Positions 51,685 through 62,152 are shown, counted from the stretch's first letter. The stretch is DNA of 64,000 nucleotides from [Flexibacter] sp. ATCC 35208 (GCF_001975825.1 NZ_MTKN01000037.1:19927-83926); one strand, 5' to 3'. Made by a program: numbers and translations. The notes: generated by a model from the letters alone, not told the origin.

Positions 51685-53559
51685 TTACTGTTGGGTAAGG
51701 GTTATTTGTTCCAGGTATTTTTTTGATAATGCGGATACCGCTTTATTCCAGTCCCCGAAAGCGGCTTTTTGCAAATAAGTGTTATTGATCTGCAATTGCT
51801 TGCGGTAAGTGATCTTATTGCCAGTGGCCTTGTAGGTGATGTCAAAAATGAAATTAGGTGAAGAAATATGCAGATCCTCCGGCAGGGAAGTCATTTTATA
51901 CCCTGCAGGTATAAGCAGCTCCGTCTCGGTGATGTAATTATTTTTGCAGTCGAAACGGATGTCAGTTTTACGTTTTACTGTATCGATCACCGCGTTGTTA
52001 TATTCCTTGTTGTAGTCGATATCGATATACATCTCTTTGCCAAATGAAGATACGGCATCAGGATACTGTAGATCAAAACTTACTTCCAGATCGCCGTCCC
52101 GCTGATCCAGCCGGGTAGTGGTGACATTGGATATTTTATAGTGACTATTCTTGTTGGTGATGTAAGTTTCCAGTGATGTCTGTACCCTGTCTTTTTTAGT
52201 CAGGTTTATGTTGTACAGCAAGTCAGATTTGCTTTCACCATTGTATTTGTATTTTATTTTGCCAGTCATACTGTTTCCTTCTATGGTCAGGGATTCCTTG
52301 AACAGGCGGGCGTTTTGTGCCGGTGTGGTGACAGGAATATTTTCTAACAACACATTGTCTCCGTTTTCAATCATCACTTGTCTGCCGGCTATTCGTTCTG
52401 CATAGATGCCGGGTTGCATATACTTTTCAGTCGCATCGAGGAACCACCATTTATTGTTGTATTGTACGGCACATATCATGTGATTGTCCGCATTCAGGGA
52501 AGGAATACTATGATCGTACATAATATGATTCGTACCTATCCAGCAGAGTCTTGCATCCAAACCACAACGCACGAGCAGCTCTTTTGTAAGGTTGGCCATG
52601 CCTTTACAATCTCCGTATTTCTTGCGCAGTACCTCGTGCGCTTCGTCAGGACGGAAACCAGCAAGGCCATCTTCGAATGCGATATAGCGGATGTTTTCTT
52701 CTACCCAGTAAAAAATAGCTTTTAACTGATCAAATTTGTCCGGAATACCAGCGGTAATTTCCCTGGCTTTAACCCCTAAGGCTGAGGTATCTGGGTGCAG
52801 CTGGGAAGCCAGGTTATGACACCATTGATACAGGTCGTTGGTCGTATTAAAGTAAACGGTTTGCTCTCCTTTATAATCTGCACGCTTGCTGCGAACTAAA
52901 ATATGAGGATAGATCCAGCTTGGCCCCGGGCTCATGGAGCTTTTCTTCATGGCAGGCAGGTTCGTGGCGGTATAAGTATAGATGTCCGCATCCCGATCTT
53001 TATCGTACGTCTTTTCCGTTTTTATGTGCTGATTTTCGAAATGGAAAGTATGGATATCGATGTTCATCCAGCGGGGTACGATGATGCTGATGGTTTTTTG
53101 TTTGGAAGGGTAGTAGTCCGTCAGATAAACGGTGGTCAGATAGCGGGGATCGCGAATGGCTTTTTCGATGTTCACTTCATTGTGTGCCCCTTGTTTGGAA
53201 AAGGGAATATTGAAGTAGCAGATCTTTTGGTCAGAGTAGAAGTATTCGTCAATATTCAGATAATCGTAAGTGGGCGTGATAGTCCGGTTTTTTTTGCCGT
53301 CTGTCAGGATCGTGAGGTCCGTGATCTCTTCCTGGTTATTGTAGGGCTCGGAGAAGGGGATGGTGGCGCGGAAGCTGTTGCAGACAAAGTCTTTATGGAT
53401 AAGTTGTTTTACCGTGACCTGCTTTTGTTTGGTATTGTATTGAAACTCGAATGTTTCGGAGGAATTGGCTAGTTCGATATTGTCCGGGTCGTCTTGTGAT
53501 TTTGCATAAACGGAGTGTAGCAATAACAAAATTAACAAGGTATAAGAATGGATATTCAT
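51685..53559 (-). CDS. Secreted DUF3857 / transglutaminase-like protein
   Basis: A 624-residue protein. The signal peptide is about residues 1-19. The DUF3857 domain covers about 40-230. A transglutaminase-like domain at about 270-385 has the catalytic triad Cys318 (KYGDCKGMA), His360 (ADNHMICAV) and Asp375 (WWFLDATEKY). It ends with a DUF3858-type beta-rich part at about 440-600. It is probably periplasmic or surface-exposed and acts as a peptidase or cross-linking enzyme. It lies 13 bases upstream of the related degenerate gene, in one operon. Confidence 0.85.
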   Translation of the reverse strand: MNIHSYTLLILLLLHSVYAKSQDDPDNIELANSSETFEFQYNTKQKQVTVKQLIHKDFVCNSFRATIPFSEPYNNQEEITDLTILTDGKKNRTITPTYDYLNIDEYFYSDQKICYFNIPFSKQGAHNEVNIEKAIRDPRYLTTVYLTDYYPSKQKTISIIVPRWMNIDIHTFHFENQHIKTEKTYDKDRDADIYTYTATNLPAMKKSSMSPGPSWIYPHILVRSKRADYKGEQTVYFNTTNDLYQWCHNLASQLHPDTSALGVKAREITAGIPDKFDQLKAIFYWVEENIRYIAFEDGLAGFRPDEAHEVLRKKYGDCKGMANLTKELLVRCGLDARLCWIGTNHIMYDHSIPSLNADNHMICAVQYNNKWWFLDATEKYMQPGIYAERIAGRQVMIENGDNVLLENIPVTTPAQNARLFKESLTIEGNSMTGKIKYKYNGESKSDLLYNINLTKKDRVQTSLETYITNKNSHYKISNVTTTRLDQRDGDLEVSFDLQYPDAVSSFGKEMYIDIDYNKEYNNAVIDTVKRKTDIRFDCKNNYITETELLIPAGYKMTSLPEDLHISSPNFIFDITYKATGNKITYRKQLQINNTYLQKAAFGDWNKAVSALSKKYLEQITLTQQ

Positions 53560-53615
53560 AATGTATAAGGAAAATAAGTATAAGATTAAAAGTATATCAT
53601 TTGGCTGAAAACAAA

Positions 53616-53648
53616 AAGCGCTTCTGCTATTAACAGAAGCGCTTTTCT
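53616..53648 (-). terminator. Terminator after the FadL-like gene
   Basis: AAAAGCGCTTCTG and CAGAAGCGCTTTT are perfect 13-base arms around CTATTAA, 16 bases past the stop of the minus-strand porin gene. Confidence 0.75.
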
Positions 53649-53663
53649 AATTTTATAAAAACT

Positions 53664-55244
53664 TTAGAATTTCCAACCAAAAGTGGCCAGTCCTGTATAA
53701 GAAGTTTTCTCAATCTTCGCAGCATCTGGTGTCACATAGTTCATGTTATTTGCCAGCATGGTATATGGCTGGTTATAACTGGTAGAAGAACCATAGATAA
53801 ATGCTAAGTCCATATAGAAGCCATTGTTGCGATAGCCAATACCACCGGAGTAGTAAGAGCGTACCCCATCCAGGCTGCTGATTTTGTAAGGGCTGCCATA
53901 GTAGGAGTAACCCAGACGTAATGCAATGGTATGCAGTTTCAACTCACCACCTACGCGGAAGTTGGACGCTGCCTGGTAAGTATCTTTAATCGAATTGTTC
54001 CTGTCAGTTTCTGTTTCGCGGTCATAACCGTCGTTGTTTTTGAAACGCATATGCATGGAAGCATAGTCTACATATTCGTAATCCACGCTGATGAAACCTG
54101 TAGGCTTACGGGTATCGGCAGATGGTGCGAACAGGTAGGTAGCACTCAGGATACCTTTCCATGGCGTACGGACGGTGTATTTGGATTCATCATCCAGACC
54201 ATCATAACGGCTGTCGCGGGAAGAGAATGAATTTACTCCGTTTGACTTCGTAGACGTGGTCATATCTGTATGGTACTCATCAGTAAGCCAGATCCAGGAA
54301 GGCGTATGGATAGTTGCCCCCAGGTTCAACGTCTTCACCGGTCTGTAAATGATACCCAGTTTTGCATTGATACCGGTACCGTAAGTTCTCAGTACTTCTG
54401 TGGTAGTAAAGTAGTTGAGGTCTGTAGCTAAGGTATTGAGATTCGTTTCTTTCCAGGTCAGGTCTCTTCTGTATTGCACGTTGGGAACGCCAATACCACC
54501 ACCGATGTAGAACTTATCGTTGTAGTTAGCGCCAAAGGAACCTGCAAATTCAGTATTCGCGCCTCTTTCAAAGCTGGTGCTTTCCTGGCGTACGTATACA
54601 CTATTGTCAGTAGCTTCGGCTGCAGAGTAGAATGTACCTGCAAAAGAGCCATCTGTATTTGTTACAGGGTTGATCAGGTATGTCTGATAAGCGAGGGCAG
54701 AGGAGTGAGCCAGGATGGTTTGGTCAGGATCTCCTCCCAGCTGTGCATTCGGATTGGTAATTCCTGCTGCATCAGCTGCCAGGTAATAATTTAAGGAAAG
54801 AGAAGAATTATGGATATCTCCGGTATAATAAGTACGCTGGTTATAGTTTGACGTACGGTTTACACCGATACCGCCGCTGAAGTTCTGCCATTTACTGCCC
54901 GGTTTCTTTCTTTTACCGCCCCAGATGATGGTGGCGTTAGAGATATTCAGGTTCGTTCTGGAATCACTGGAGGACACCCCCTGGTAAGTACCGGTAGAAG
55001 ATATAGAAGGAACACCGACGGTAAAGGAGAAGTCGCTTGTTCTGAAGAAACCTACTGTAGCAGGGTTGATGTACATGGAAGAAGCTTCCCCGCCCAATGC
55101 ACCCTGGGCCCCACCTACGGCCTGTGCACGGGCTGTTCCTGAAGGAGCGCCGCTGCTGAAACGTAAAGCGTCGTCAATATTTTGTGCTTGCAATGAGAAA
55201 CAGGCTCCTGTCATAGCAATGGCTAACACCATTCTTTTCATCAT
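53664..55244 (-). CDS. OmpP1/FadL/TodX-family outer membrane transporter
   Basis: A 526-residue protein. The signal peptide ends around residue 20 (SLQAQN). The start of the mature protein (NIDDALRFSSG, ARAQAVGGAQGALGGEASSMYINPATVGF) is the FadL/OmpP1 pattern, in which an N-terminal NPA segment plugs the barrel. The rest is alternating beta strands ending in an aromatic residue (TYTGLATFGWKF-like ...GWKF), as outer-membrane barrels do. It probably takes up hydrophobic compounds. It has its own terminator. Confidence 0.85.
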   Translation of the reverse strand: MMKRMVLAIAMTGACFSLQAQNIDDALRFSSGAPSGTARAQAVGGAQGALGGEASSMYINPATVGFFRTSDFSFTVGVPSISSTGTYQGVSSSDSRTNLNISNATIIWGGKRKKPGSKWQNFSGGIGVNRTSNYNQRTYYTGDIHNSSLSLNYYLAADAAGITNPNAQLGGDPDQTILAHSSALAYQTYLINPVTNTDGSFAGTFYSAAEATDNSVYVRQESTSFERGANTEFAGSFGANYNDKFYIGGGIGVPNVQYRRDLTWKETNLNTLATDLNYFTTTEVLRTYGTGINAKLGIIYRPVKTLNLGATIHTPSWIWLTDEYHTDMTTSTKSNGVNSFSSRDSRYDGLDDESKYTVRTPWKGILSATYLFAPSADTRKPTGFISVDYEYVDYASMHMRFKNNDGYDRETETDRNNSIKDTYQAASNFRVGGELKLHTIALRLGYSYYGSPYKISSLDGVRSYYSGGIGYRNNGFYMDLAFIYGSSTSYNQPYTMLANNMNYVTPDAAKIEKTSYTGLATFGWKF

Positions 55245-55332
55245 ATGGTAGAATTAAGGGTTAAAAAATACCCCGGCCTATTTTGACCAGGGTAGATTTT
55301 TAAGAATATCAATGATCAAATCATTTTTAAGA

Positions 55333-56328
55333 TTAGTTACGGCCTCTGCCGCCACCACCTACGCGACCACCGCCGCCTCCGCCACCGAAGGAACCACCAC
55401 CACCACCGCTTGTACGGCCTGGGCTATAAGATGGAGCTGGTGAATAAGAACGCTGTGGTTGATAAGAAGGTTGTGACTGCTGTGAAGGTGAGTAAGACCT
55501 TGCAGGCTGATAAGATGACCGGCTTGGCTGACTTGTAGTACGGCCACCGCTGTTGTCAACTGTAGTAGTACGCTCACCTGATGTTGGTGAATAAGTACGT
55601 CTTGGCTGATAAGAACCTGCAGAACCGTTACTGATACGACCACCACTGTTGCCGGAATTGCCATTCACTACTCTGGAAGGACGATAGTCAGTTCTTGTGG
55701 TGCGGCCACCGCTGTTACCAATTACACGACCACCGGATGATCCTGTGGCAAATGAGGTATTGCGTGTAGCACGTCTGTAACCACCGGCGTAACCATAGCC
55801 ATGACCACCGTAGTAGCCGCCATAGTAACCACCATAATATGGATATCCATATCCATAACCATAATATCCGTAGTAAGGATAGTAGAATGGATCATAATAG
55901 CCATAACCATAGTAAGGATAGCCATAACCAAAACCAAGGCTGAATGCGGAACCATAGCCGTATCCATACCCAAAGCCAATGCCGAAGGAGCTACCATAAC
56001 CGTAATACGGATTGGCATACATGCTGGAATAAACACCAGGTGTGCCATAATAATCATAGAAACCACCGGAATAAGCATTGTCATTGAACAAACTTAAACG
56101 GCGTGCATAATCCCCCTGGTCATCGTCGTAATTAACATATGTTCCCCCATCTTCACTATCAGTATATTGAACGTTGTCACCACCGTTATTATTATTTGAG
56201 GAAGCATAGGCAGGTTTAACTCTCGGAGAATAATACACATCATCCGGTGTTTGTGTTGTTTTATATGCTGACGAACAGCTACTTAATATCATTAGCGTCA
56301 GTACAGCGAGGTAAGGAGCTGATTTCAT
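55333..56328 (-). CDS. Gly/Tyr/Ser-rich lipoprotein
   Basis: A 331-residue protein. The lipobox is LMILSSC, with lipidation at Cys18. Residues about 85-180 are made of Tyr-Gly-Tyr repeats (GYGYPYYG type), and about 190-331 are Ser/Gly/Arg-rich with repeated SGGRxT and YxPxRSYSP units, ending in a Gly run. Such sequences are disordered or adhesive and may coat the cell surface. The reading frame is supported by codon choice and by the lipoprotein signal. No enzymatic domain is present. Confidence 0.75.
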   Translation of the reverse strand: MKSAPYLAVLTLMILSSCSSAYKTTQTPDDVYYSPRVKPAYASSNNNNGGDNVQYTDSEDGGTYVNYDDDQGDYARRLSLFNDNAYSGGFYDYYGTPGVYSSMYANPYYGYGSSFGIGFGYGYGYGSAFSLGFGYGYPYYGYGYYDPFYYPYYGYYGYGYGYPYYGGYYGGYYGGHGYGYAGGYRRATRNTSFATGSSGGRVIGNSGGRTTRTDYRPSRVVNGNSGNSGGRISNGSAGSYQPRRTYSPTSGERTTTVDNSGGRTTSQPSRSSYQPARSYSPSQQSQPSYQPQRSYSPAPSYSPGRTSGGGGGSFGGGGGGGRVGGGGRGRN

Positions 56329-56437
56329 TGTCGGAATTTTTAGCCTGAATTACACTATAAATTTACACTATTTTAACGTTCAAATGTCGGTAAACGTTAC
56401 AAGATTCCTAAACCGTTCATAATATTTTACTAAACTA

Positions 56438-56468
56438 TTTGCACGTTTCTGATTTTCATGTAGGTTTG
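56438..56468 (+). promoter_or_regulatory. proS promoter (TTTG-N19-TAGGTTTG)
   Basis: TTTG at 56438-56441 and TAGGTTTG at 56461-56468 are separated by 19 bases, matching the Bacteroidota -33/-7 consensus in sequence and spacing. The predicted start is near 56475, giving a leader of about 130 bases to the proS ATG. Confidence 0.6.
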
Positions 56469-56605
56469 TGACATTTTACCTTTTGGTAATATATTTAACA
56501 CAAATATTACGCCACAATATCTACTTATTGTGTAATAAGTAGGGTAGCTTGCACAAGTTGTTGTAAATGAGAAAAATAATCGACAATTATATAATCAAAT
56601 TTTAA

Positions 56606-58081
56606 ATGAGTAAAGAGATCACGGCCCGTTCCGAAGACTATTCACAATGGTACAATGATTTGGTGCTGAAGGGCGGTTTAGCCGATTATTCTGCCGTAAG
56701 AGGATGTATGGTCATCAAACCTTATGGATTTGCGCTCTGGGAAGGAATGCGCGATGTATTGGACAAAAAATTCAAAGATACAGGGCATCAGAATGCCTAC
56801 TTCCCATTGTTCATCCCCAAAAGCTTCCTGAGTAAGGAAGAAGATCACGTGGAAGGCTTTGCAAAGGAATGTGCGGTGGTCACTCACCACAGGCTCATGA
56901 AGAATCCTGACGGCCCCGGTGTAGTTGTAGACCCTACCGCAAAGCTGGAAGAGGAGCTGATCGTTCGCCCAACCTCCGAAACAATTATCTGGAATACATA
57001 TAAAGACTGGATCAAGTCTTACCGCGACCTGCCGTTGCTCATTAACCAATGGGCGAATGTAGTGCGCTGGGAGATGCGTACCCGTTTGTTCCTCCGTACT
57101 GCAGAATTCCTCTGGCAGGAAGGGCATACCGCCCATGCTACTTCGGAGGAAGCGATTGCCGAAGCAGAGCAGATGCTGGAAGTGTACGCTGATTTTGCAG
57201 AAAACTATATGGCACTGCCCGTAATAAGAGGTGTAAAATCTCCTGCTGAGCGTTTTGCCGGTGCCCTCGATACTTACTGTATCGAAGCGCTGATGCAGGA
57301 CGGCAAAGCACTGCAGGCAGGTACTTCTCACTTCCTTGGCCAGAATTTTGCTAAGGTATTTGACGTAACTTTCACCAACAAGGAAAATAAACTGGAATAT
57401 GTATGGGCTACCTCATGGGGTGTATCTACCCGCCTGATTGGTGCCCTGGTCATGGCGCACAGTGATGATGATGGGTTGATACTGCCTCCGCGCATTGCCC
57501 CACTGCAGGTGGTGATAGTGCCTATATATAAAGGTGCAGAGCAGAAAGAAAAGATCGATGCGAAAGTGTTCGAAATCATGAGCGATCTGAAAAAAGCAGG
57601 TATCCGTGTTAAATACGATGATGCAGACAACAACCGTCCTGGCTGGAAATTTGCTGAGTACGAATTGAAGGGAGTACCTGTACGTATCGCTATTGGTGCC
57701 AGAGATCTGGAAAATAATGTTGCGGAAGTAGCCCGCCGCGACTCCAAAGAGAAATCCAGTCAGTCACTGGATGGCCTGGGTGCTTATATCGGCACATTGC
57801 TGGAAGATATCCAAACGCAGATGTACAATAAGGCGAAAGCTTACCGTGATGAGCACATTACACCTGCTAACACGATGGACGAGTTTGAAAAACTGCTGGA
57901 CGAAAAAGGTGGTTTCATCTCCGCACACTGGGATGGCACTGCCGAAACAGAAGAAAAAATCAAAGAGCGTACAAAGGCCACTATCCGTTGTATTCCTTTG
58001 AACAATCCTCAGGAAGCAGGTACCTGCATCCTGACCGGTAAACCTTCTACACAGCGTGTACTATTCGCGAGAGCTTATTAA
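56606..58081 (+). CDS. proS: Prolyl-tRNA synthetase, archaeal/eukaryotic type
   Basis: A 491-residue class II aminoacyl-tRNA synthetase that charges tRNA-Pro. The short form lacks the bacterial editing insertion. Motif 2 is in NVVRWEMRTRLFLRTAEFLWQEGHT, and motif 3 in WATSWGVSTRLIGALVMAHSDDDGL. The anticodon-binding domain covers about 285-390, followed by a C-terminal zinc-type domain. Archaeal-type ProRS is normal in Bacteroidota. Confidence 0.95.
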   Translation: MSKEITARSEDYSQWYNDLVLKGGLADYSAVRGCMVIKPYGFALWEGMRDVLDKKFKDTGHQNAYFPLFIPKSFLSKEEDHVEGFAKECAVVTHHRLMKNPDGPGVVVDPTAKLEEELIVRPTSETIIWNTYKDWIKSYRDLPLLINQWANVVRWEMRTRLFLRTAEFLWQEGHTAHATSEEAIAEAEQMLEVYADFAENYMALPVIRGVKSPAERFAGALDTYCIEALMQDGKALQAGTSHFLGQNFAKVFDVTFTNKENKLEYVWATSWGVSTRLIGALVMAHSDDDGLILPPRIAPLQVVIVPIYKGAEQKEKIDAKVFEIMSDLKKAGIRVKYDDADNNRPGWKFAEYELKGVPVRIAIGARDLENNVAEVARRDSKEKSSQSLDGLGAYIGTLLEDIQTQMYNKAKAYRDEHITPANTMDEFEKLLDEKGGFISAHWDGTAETEEKIKERTKATIRCIPLNNPQEAGTCILTGKPSTQRVLFARAY

Positions 58082-58213
58082 AAGATGAGTTGATAAGGCC
58101 GGGTTGCTGCCTGTTAACTCCTCTACTCAGAGATATTCATGGAGCAGGGCTGATCTGTTGATCAGTCCTGTTTTCCTTCGGATAAATAATATTCAAAAAT
58201 CTGACCTTATTTC

Positions 58214-61132
58214 ATGCCTGCAGTCCGTTACATATTATGTTGGATACTGTTGACTGTGTGCTTATGCGATCATGCATCGGCACAGGGTCTCATGATCCGC
58301 AATTATAATGTAAAGGATGGTCTGGCCAATGCTACCGTGTATGCCGCCGTGCAGGATAAAGAAGGTTTTATCTGGTTCGCCACGCCCACAGGCGTGAGCA
58401 AATTCGATGGTAAACGTTTCCGTAACTACGCTAAGAAAGACGGTCTTACTGACAATGATGTAGTAAGATTATCCGCCGATTCCAAAGGAAGGGTATGGTT
58501 CTCCACCCTGAATGGATTGCCCTCTTTCTATTTCAATAACGAAATTCACTCGGGTGCCAATGACTCCTCGCTGCGTATCGATGCTCACGGACAGTATATG
58601 CAGTACATGTTTGAAGACTATGCTGGTTTTGTATGGTTTCTCAATACTGACAACAGGATCATCCGCTACAGCGGCATGAGAACAGAATATAAGCCGGGCC
58701 GTACCGACCTTTTTTACTTCCTCCGCAACGATACCATCTTCAAACCCCTCCAGAATTATTTTAATCTCGGCTCTCTAAAGGATGGCAATAACCTTTCACA
58801 AAAGATCTTCCTCTCTTCTCCATACCCCGCAGATGATGATGTGTTCATTGGCAGGATCCGGAAGAACCCGATCGTTATTCTCAAAAATGCTATTTACACC
58901 TATAATAATAAGGAAGCCACCTGTTTCTTCAATGGCCCGGATTGGGGTATTAACGATGAAATCAGTAACGTATGCCTCGATAAGGAGGACCTGTGGATTG
59001 GTACTCCCCGTGCATTGTATTACCTGAAAGACTTTTTCAAAGGTGCACGTCACATGGTGAAGTTGCTCGACAATCACTACATCACTTCTGTATTGAAAGA
59101 CCGTGATGGCAATATCTGGATCACTACTTTCGGCGATGGCGTGTACAATATTCCTTACAAAAATTTTTACTTTAATTATCTCGATAATACAAACGGGCTG
59201 TATTCCCACTCTATCTTCAGCATCTGCAAAGACCGCAAAACCGGTATCCTGCTGGTAGGCCAGAATGCAGGGGTGCTCAATACCATCGATAGTAACAATA
59301 CGATCCGGCGCTTTAACCTGGATACCACCAGTGGACGAAACAGCATCCTCAGTATTTTACCGTATAAAGAAAATGAGATCCTGATCGGTGCGGACAATGG
59401 ACTGTTTATCTTCAATACCCTTCAGCAGCGGGTTTCCGTATTACGAGCTATCAGGAATATGAAGGATATGGACGTAGGGCCGGATGGCAGGATCCGCGCA
59501 GTGTCCAAAGACCAGGTGATCGGTGAGAACTATGCTGTGGAGGTGCCGGATGTACAGATCACGTCTATCGCCAGTGTGAATGACTCTTCTTATTATGTAG
59601 GTACCGGCTCCGGGTTGTTCTATGGCAAAGAGGGATCAGCCAAAGTGGTGATACCGGGTACGGATATAGAACTGCACCAACCCGTCAAAGACCTGAAATA
59701 TATAGATGGCTACCTGTGGATAGGAACGGCAGATCAGGGTTTGTTCGTATTAAAGAACAATCGTGTCATAAAGCATATTGGCTCTGCCGATAAACTGGTG
59801 AGCGATATCTGCCAACAGCTATATTATGATGGGGTAGGCAGATTGTATGTTTCTACCAACAAAGGGGTGTCTGTGATCGATGTGCATACCCAGACCCTGA
59901 TCCGGAATATTACCAGTAACGATGGGTTGATGAGTGACGATACCCGGGGAGTATATTACCAGCACGGGATATTGTACATCGCCACTTCCAACGGGTTAAG
60001 TTATTTCAACGACAATAATATGCCGGTAGATACGGTGCCTCCTGCAGTGTACCTGAGTCACATCAGGTATGGCGACAGTACCTATCTGCCTTCAAAAAAG
60101 ATCACTTTACTATACCAGCGCAAGGCTTCGTTCGAAGTTGAATTTGGTGCGATCGCCTATGATCTGCCGGACCTGGTGGAGTACCAGTATAATTTTTCCA
60201 GCGATACAAGCAGTGGCTGGATCACGACAATGTCCAATATCGTACCTTTCCCTGACCTGCAGCCAGATACTTATGAATTACAGATCAGGGCGAGAAAGTA
60301 CAAGAGTGAATGGAGTCATCCAGTGGCCATTACAGTGACGATACTACCGCGGTGGTATCAGCAATGGTGGGCGAGGGGAATCGTGATTTTGCTGGCATTG
60401 CTGCTGGTTGCATTTATATTAAGGTATATCTTCCTGCGGTTCAAAGATGGGGAAAAACGCAAGACAGAATACAACAGAAGGATTGCAGAACTGGAGGCCA
60501 AAGCCCTTACAAACCAGATGAATCCGCACTTTATATTCAACTCCCTGAATAGCGTGCAGCACCTGATAATGGAGAAGGAGGAAAAGCAGGCACTGAATTT
60601 CTTAGCAGATTTCGCTACCTTGATGCGGCAAATGCTTAATAATTCCCGGAAATCCTATATTTCGCTGGATGAAGAAATAGCTTTCCTCACCCGTTATATT
60701 GAGTTGGAGAAGATTAGGTTTGCAAATGTCTTTACGTACCACTTTGCCATAGAAGATGCATTGAAAGATTATACAATCTATATACCGCCTATGATTATAC
60801 AGCCGATCGTGGAGAATGCGATCAAACACGGCCTTGCGCCTAAAAACGGCAGCGGGAACCTGGAGGTAAGACTGATGCTGAAAGGGGATATGCTATACTG
60901 TTCCGTAGACGATGATGGAATAGGCTGGGACAGGGCAAATGAACTGAAGAGCGGACGCCTCATAAAGCACGAATCTACAGCCCTGAGCGTGATCAGGGAG
61001 CGGTTGCAGATTATAAAATCTTTTAATGGAAATGTTGGAAAGTTAGAAATTATTGATAAATTTAAGTCAGGTTTCGGCAATAAAGAGGGTACGCTCGTTG
61101 AAATTCTGATTCCCATTGTTAAGATGTTATGA
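58214..61132 (+). CDS. LytS-type sensor histidine kinase with beta-propeller sensor
   Basis: A 972-residue protein. The signal peptide covers about 1-23. Two-component regulator propeller repeats follow at about 28-610 (KEGFIWFATPTGVSKFDG, DGNIWITTFGDGVYN and others). A Y_Y_Y domain is at about 640-715, with one transmembrane helix at about 717-738. The His_kinase domain (PF06580 type) has NQMNPHFIFNSLN with His772. The HATPase has IQPIVENAIKHGL and DDDGIGW. The last base pairs overlap the next gene's ATG. It senses an outside signal and phosphorylates the adjacent LytTR regulator. Confidence 0.92.
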   Translation: MPAVRYILCWILLTVCLCDHASAQGLMIRNYNVKDGLANATVYAAVQDKEGFIWFATPTGVSKFDGKRFRNYAKKDGLTDNDVVRLSADSKGRVWFSTLNGLPSFYFNNEIHSGANDSSLRIDAHGQYMQYMFEDYAGFVWFLNTDNRIIRYSGMRTEYKPGRTDLFYFLRNDTIFKPLQNYFNLGSLKDGNNLSQKIFLSSPYPADDDVFIGRIRKNPIVILKNAIYTYNNKEATCFFNGPDWGINDEISNVCLDKEDLWIGTPRALYYLKDFFKGARHMVKLLDNHYITSVLKDRDGNIWITTFGDGVYNIPYKNFYFNYLDNTNGLYSHSIFSICKDRKTGILLVGQNAGVLNTIDSNNTIRRFNLDTTSGRNSILSILPYKENEILIGADNGLFIFNTLQQRVSVLRAIRNMKDMDVGPDGRIRAVSKDQVIGENYAVEVPDVQITSIASVNDSSYYVGTGSGLFYGKEGSAKVVIPGTDIELHQPVKDLKYIDGYLWIGTADQGLFVLKNNRVIKHIGSADKLVSDICQQLYYDGVGRLYVSTNKGVSVIDVHTQTLIRNITSNDGLMSDDTRGVYYQHGILYIATSNGLSYFNDNNMPVDTVPPAVYLSHIRYGDSTYLPSKKITLLYQRKASFEVEFGAIAYDLPDLVEYQYNFSSDTSSGWITTMSNIVPFPDLQPDTYELQIRARKYKSEWSHPVAITVTILPRWYQQWWARGIVILLALLLVAFILRYIFLRFKDGEKRKTEYNRRIAELEAKALTNQMNPHFIFNSLNSVQHLIMEKEEKQALNFLADFATLMRQMLNNSRKSYISLDEEIAFLTRYIELEKIRFANVFTYHFAIEDALKDYTIYIPPMIIQPIVENAIKHGLAPKNGSGNLEVRLMLKGDMLYCSVDDDGIGWDRANELKSGRLIKHESTALSVIRERLQIIKSFNGNVGKLEIIDKFKSGFGNKEGTLVEILIPIVKML

Positions 61133-61890
61133 GTAATATAAAAGCTGCGATCGTAGACGATGAAGTCCGCAACATCCACATTTTGCGAAATATTCTTGAA
61201 AATTACTGTAAGGATGTTACGGTAGTAGGGGAGGCGCAGAACATTCATGACGCGGCGGAGATGCTGAAAAATACCCAGATCGATGTACTGTTTCTGGATA
61301 TTGAAATGCCGCCACATAATGGATTCCAGTTATTGGAAATGTTCCCTGTGCTAAACTTCGAAGTTATCTTCATCACCGCGTTTCAGGAATATGCTTTGCA
61401 GGCAATAAAATTTGCCGCGTTGGATTATCTGCTCAAACCTATTAAGGTGAGTGAGGTAGAAGATGCATTGGAAAAAGTAAAGAAGAGTAAAAAAGGTAGG
61501 TTAAATGAGCTGGCGTCGATTCTGAAGGATTATGTAAAGAACAATGACAACGCGTTTTCCAAGATAGTGATTCCGGTGAATGATGGGTATAATGTGATAG
61601 ATCTGAAGGATATCATTTATTGCGAAGCGTTTGATAGTTATACAAAGATCCAGTTGATCAATAATGTATCGCATTTGATATCCAAGTCACTGAAGGAGTA
61701 TGAGGAAATGTTGAGTGATAAAGGATTCTATAGGGTACATAAGTCTTTCCTGATTAATATTCATCATATCGTGAAGATTATAAAAGGCCTGGGAACAGCA
61801 GTTGTGATGAGTGATCAGAAGAATATACCGATCAGCTCCCGGAAGAAAGATGAGTTTTTTGCGCAGTTGAAAGGAGTGATAAATCTGTAA
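61129..61890 (+). CDS. LytTR-family response regulator
   Basis: A 253-residue protein. The receiver domain is residues 1-115, with phospho-acceptor Asp57 (DVLFLDIEMP) and the acidic pocket D10-D11. The C-terminal LytTR DNA-binding domain is at about 145-250 (FYRVHKSFLINIHHI). The start overlaps the kinase stop by 4 bases (ATGA), so the two are translated together. Its targets are unknown. Confidence 0.93.
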   Translation: MSNIKAAIVDDEVRNIHILRNILENYCKDVTVVGEAQNIHDAAEMLKNTQIDVLFLDIEMPPHNGFQLLEMFPVLNFEVIFITAFQEYALQAIKFAALDYLLKPIKVSEVEDALEKVKKSKKGRLNELASILKDYVKNNDNAFSKIVIPVNDGYNVIDLKDIIYCEAFDSYTKIQLINNVSHLISKSLKEYEEMLSDKGFYRVHKSFLINIHHIVKIIKGLGTAVVMSDQKNIPISSRKKDEFFAQLKGVINL

Positions 61891-61912
61891 TTGCAAGTAA
61901 TAAAAAATATAG

Positions 61913-61943
61913 ATGCCTGGCGAAAGCCGGGCATTTTTTTTTT
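61913..61943 (+). terminator. Terminator of the kinase/regulator operon
   Basis: ATGCCTGGC and GCCGGGCAT form a stem around GAAA (one G-T pair), followed by a 10-base T-run, 23 bases past the regulator stop. A classic intrinsic terminator. Confidence 0.85.
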
Positions 61944-62122
61944 AATGGTTTTCATTCCCTATTGGTGAATTCCCTCTTTCATGAATGTTTTTATTGGAAA
62001 TGGCCTGCGGCAGCATTGAAGCGCGCTCTTTTCAGGCTAACGCCCTTGCTGAAATTGCCTCCCCCATAGGAGTCAGCCGAACAAATAAAGATCTTCCTTG
62101 CTGCCGAAGGCCCTTAAAACAA

Positions 62123-62152
62123 AAGAGCCCTGGTTGAAATACCAGAGCTCTT
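62123..62152 (-). terminator. Terminator of the HtrA gene
   Basis: AAGAGCCCTGGT and ACCAGAGCTCTT form a stem with one mismatch around TGAAAT, 38 bases past the protease stop on the minus strand. Confidence 0.65.

Noticed and set aside
55359..56084. Alternative-frame proteins across the Gly/Tyr-rich gene
   Set aside because: Low-complexity shadows of the repeated codons; only the -strand frame 55333-56328 has a lipoprotein signal.
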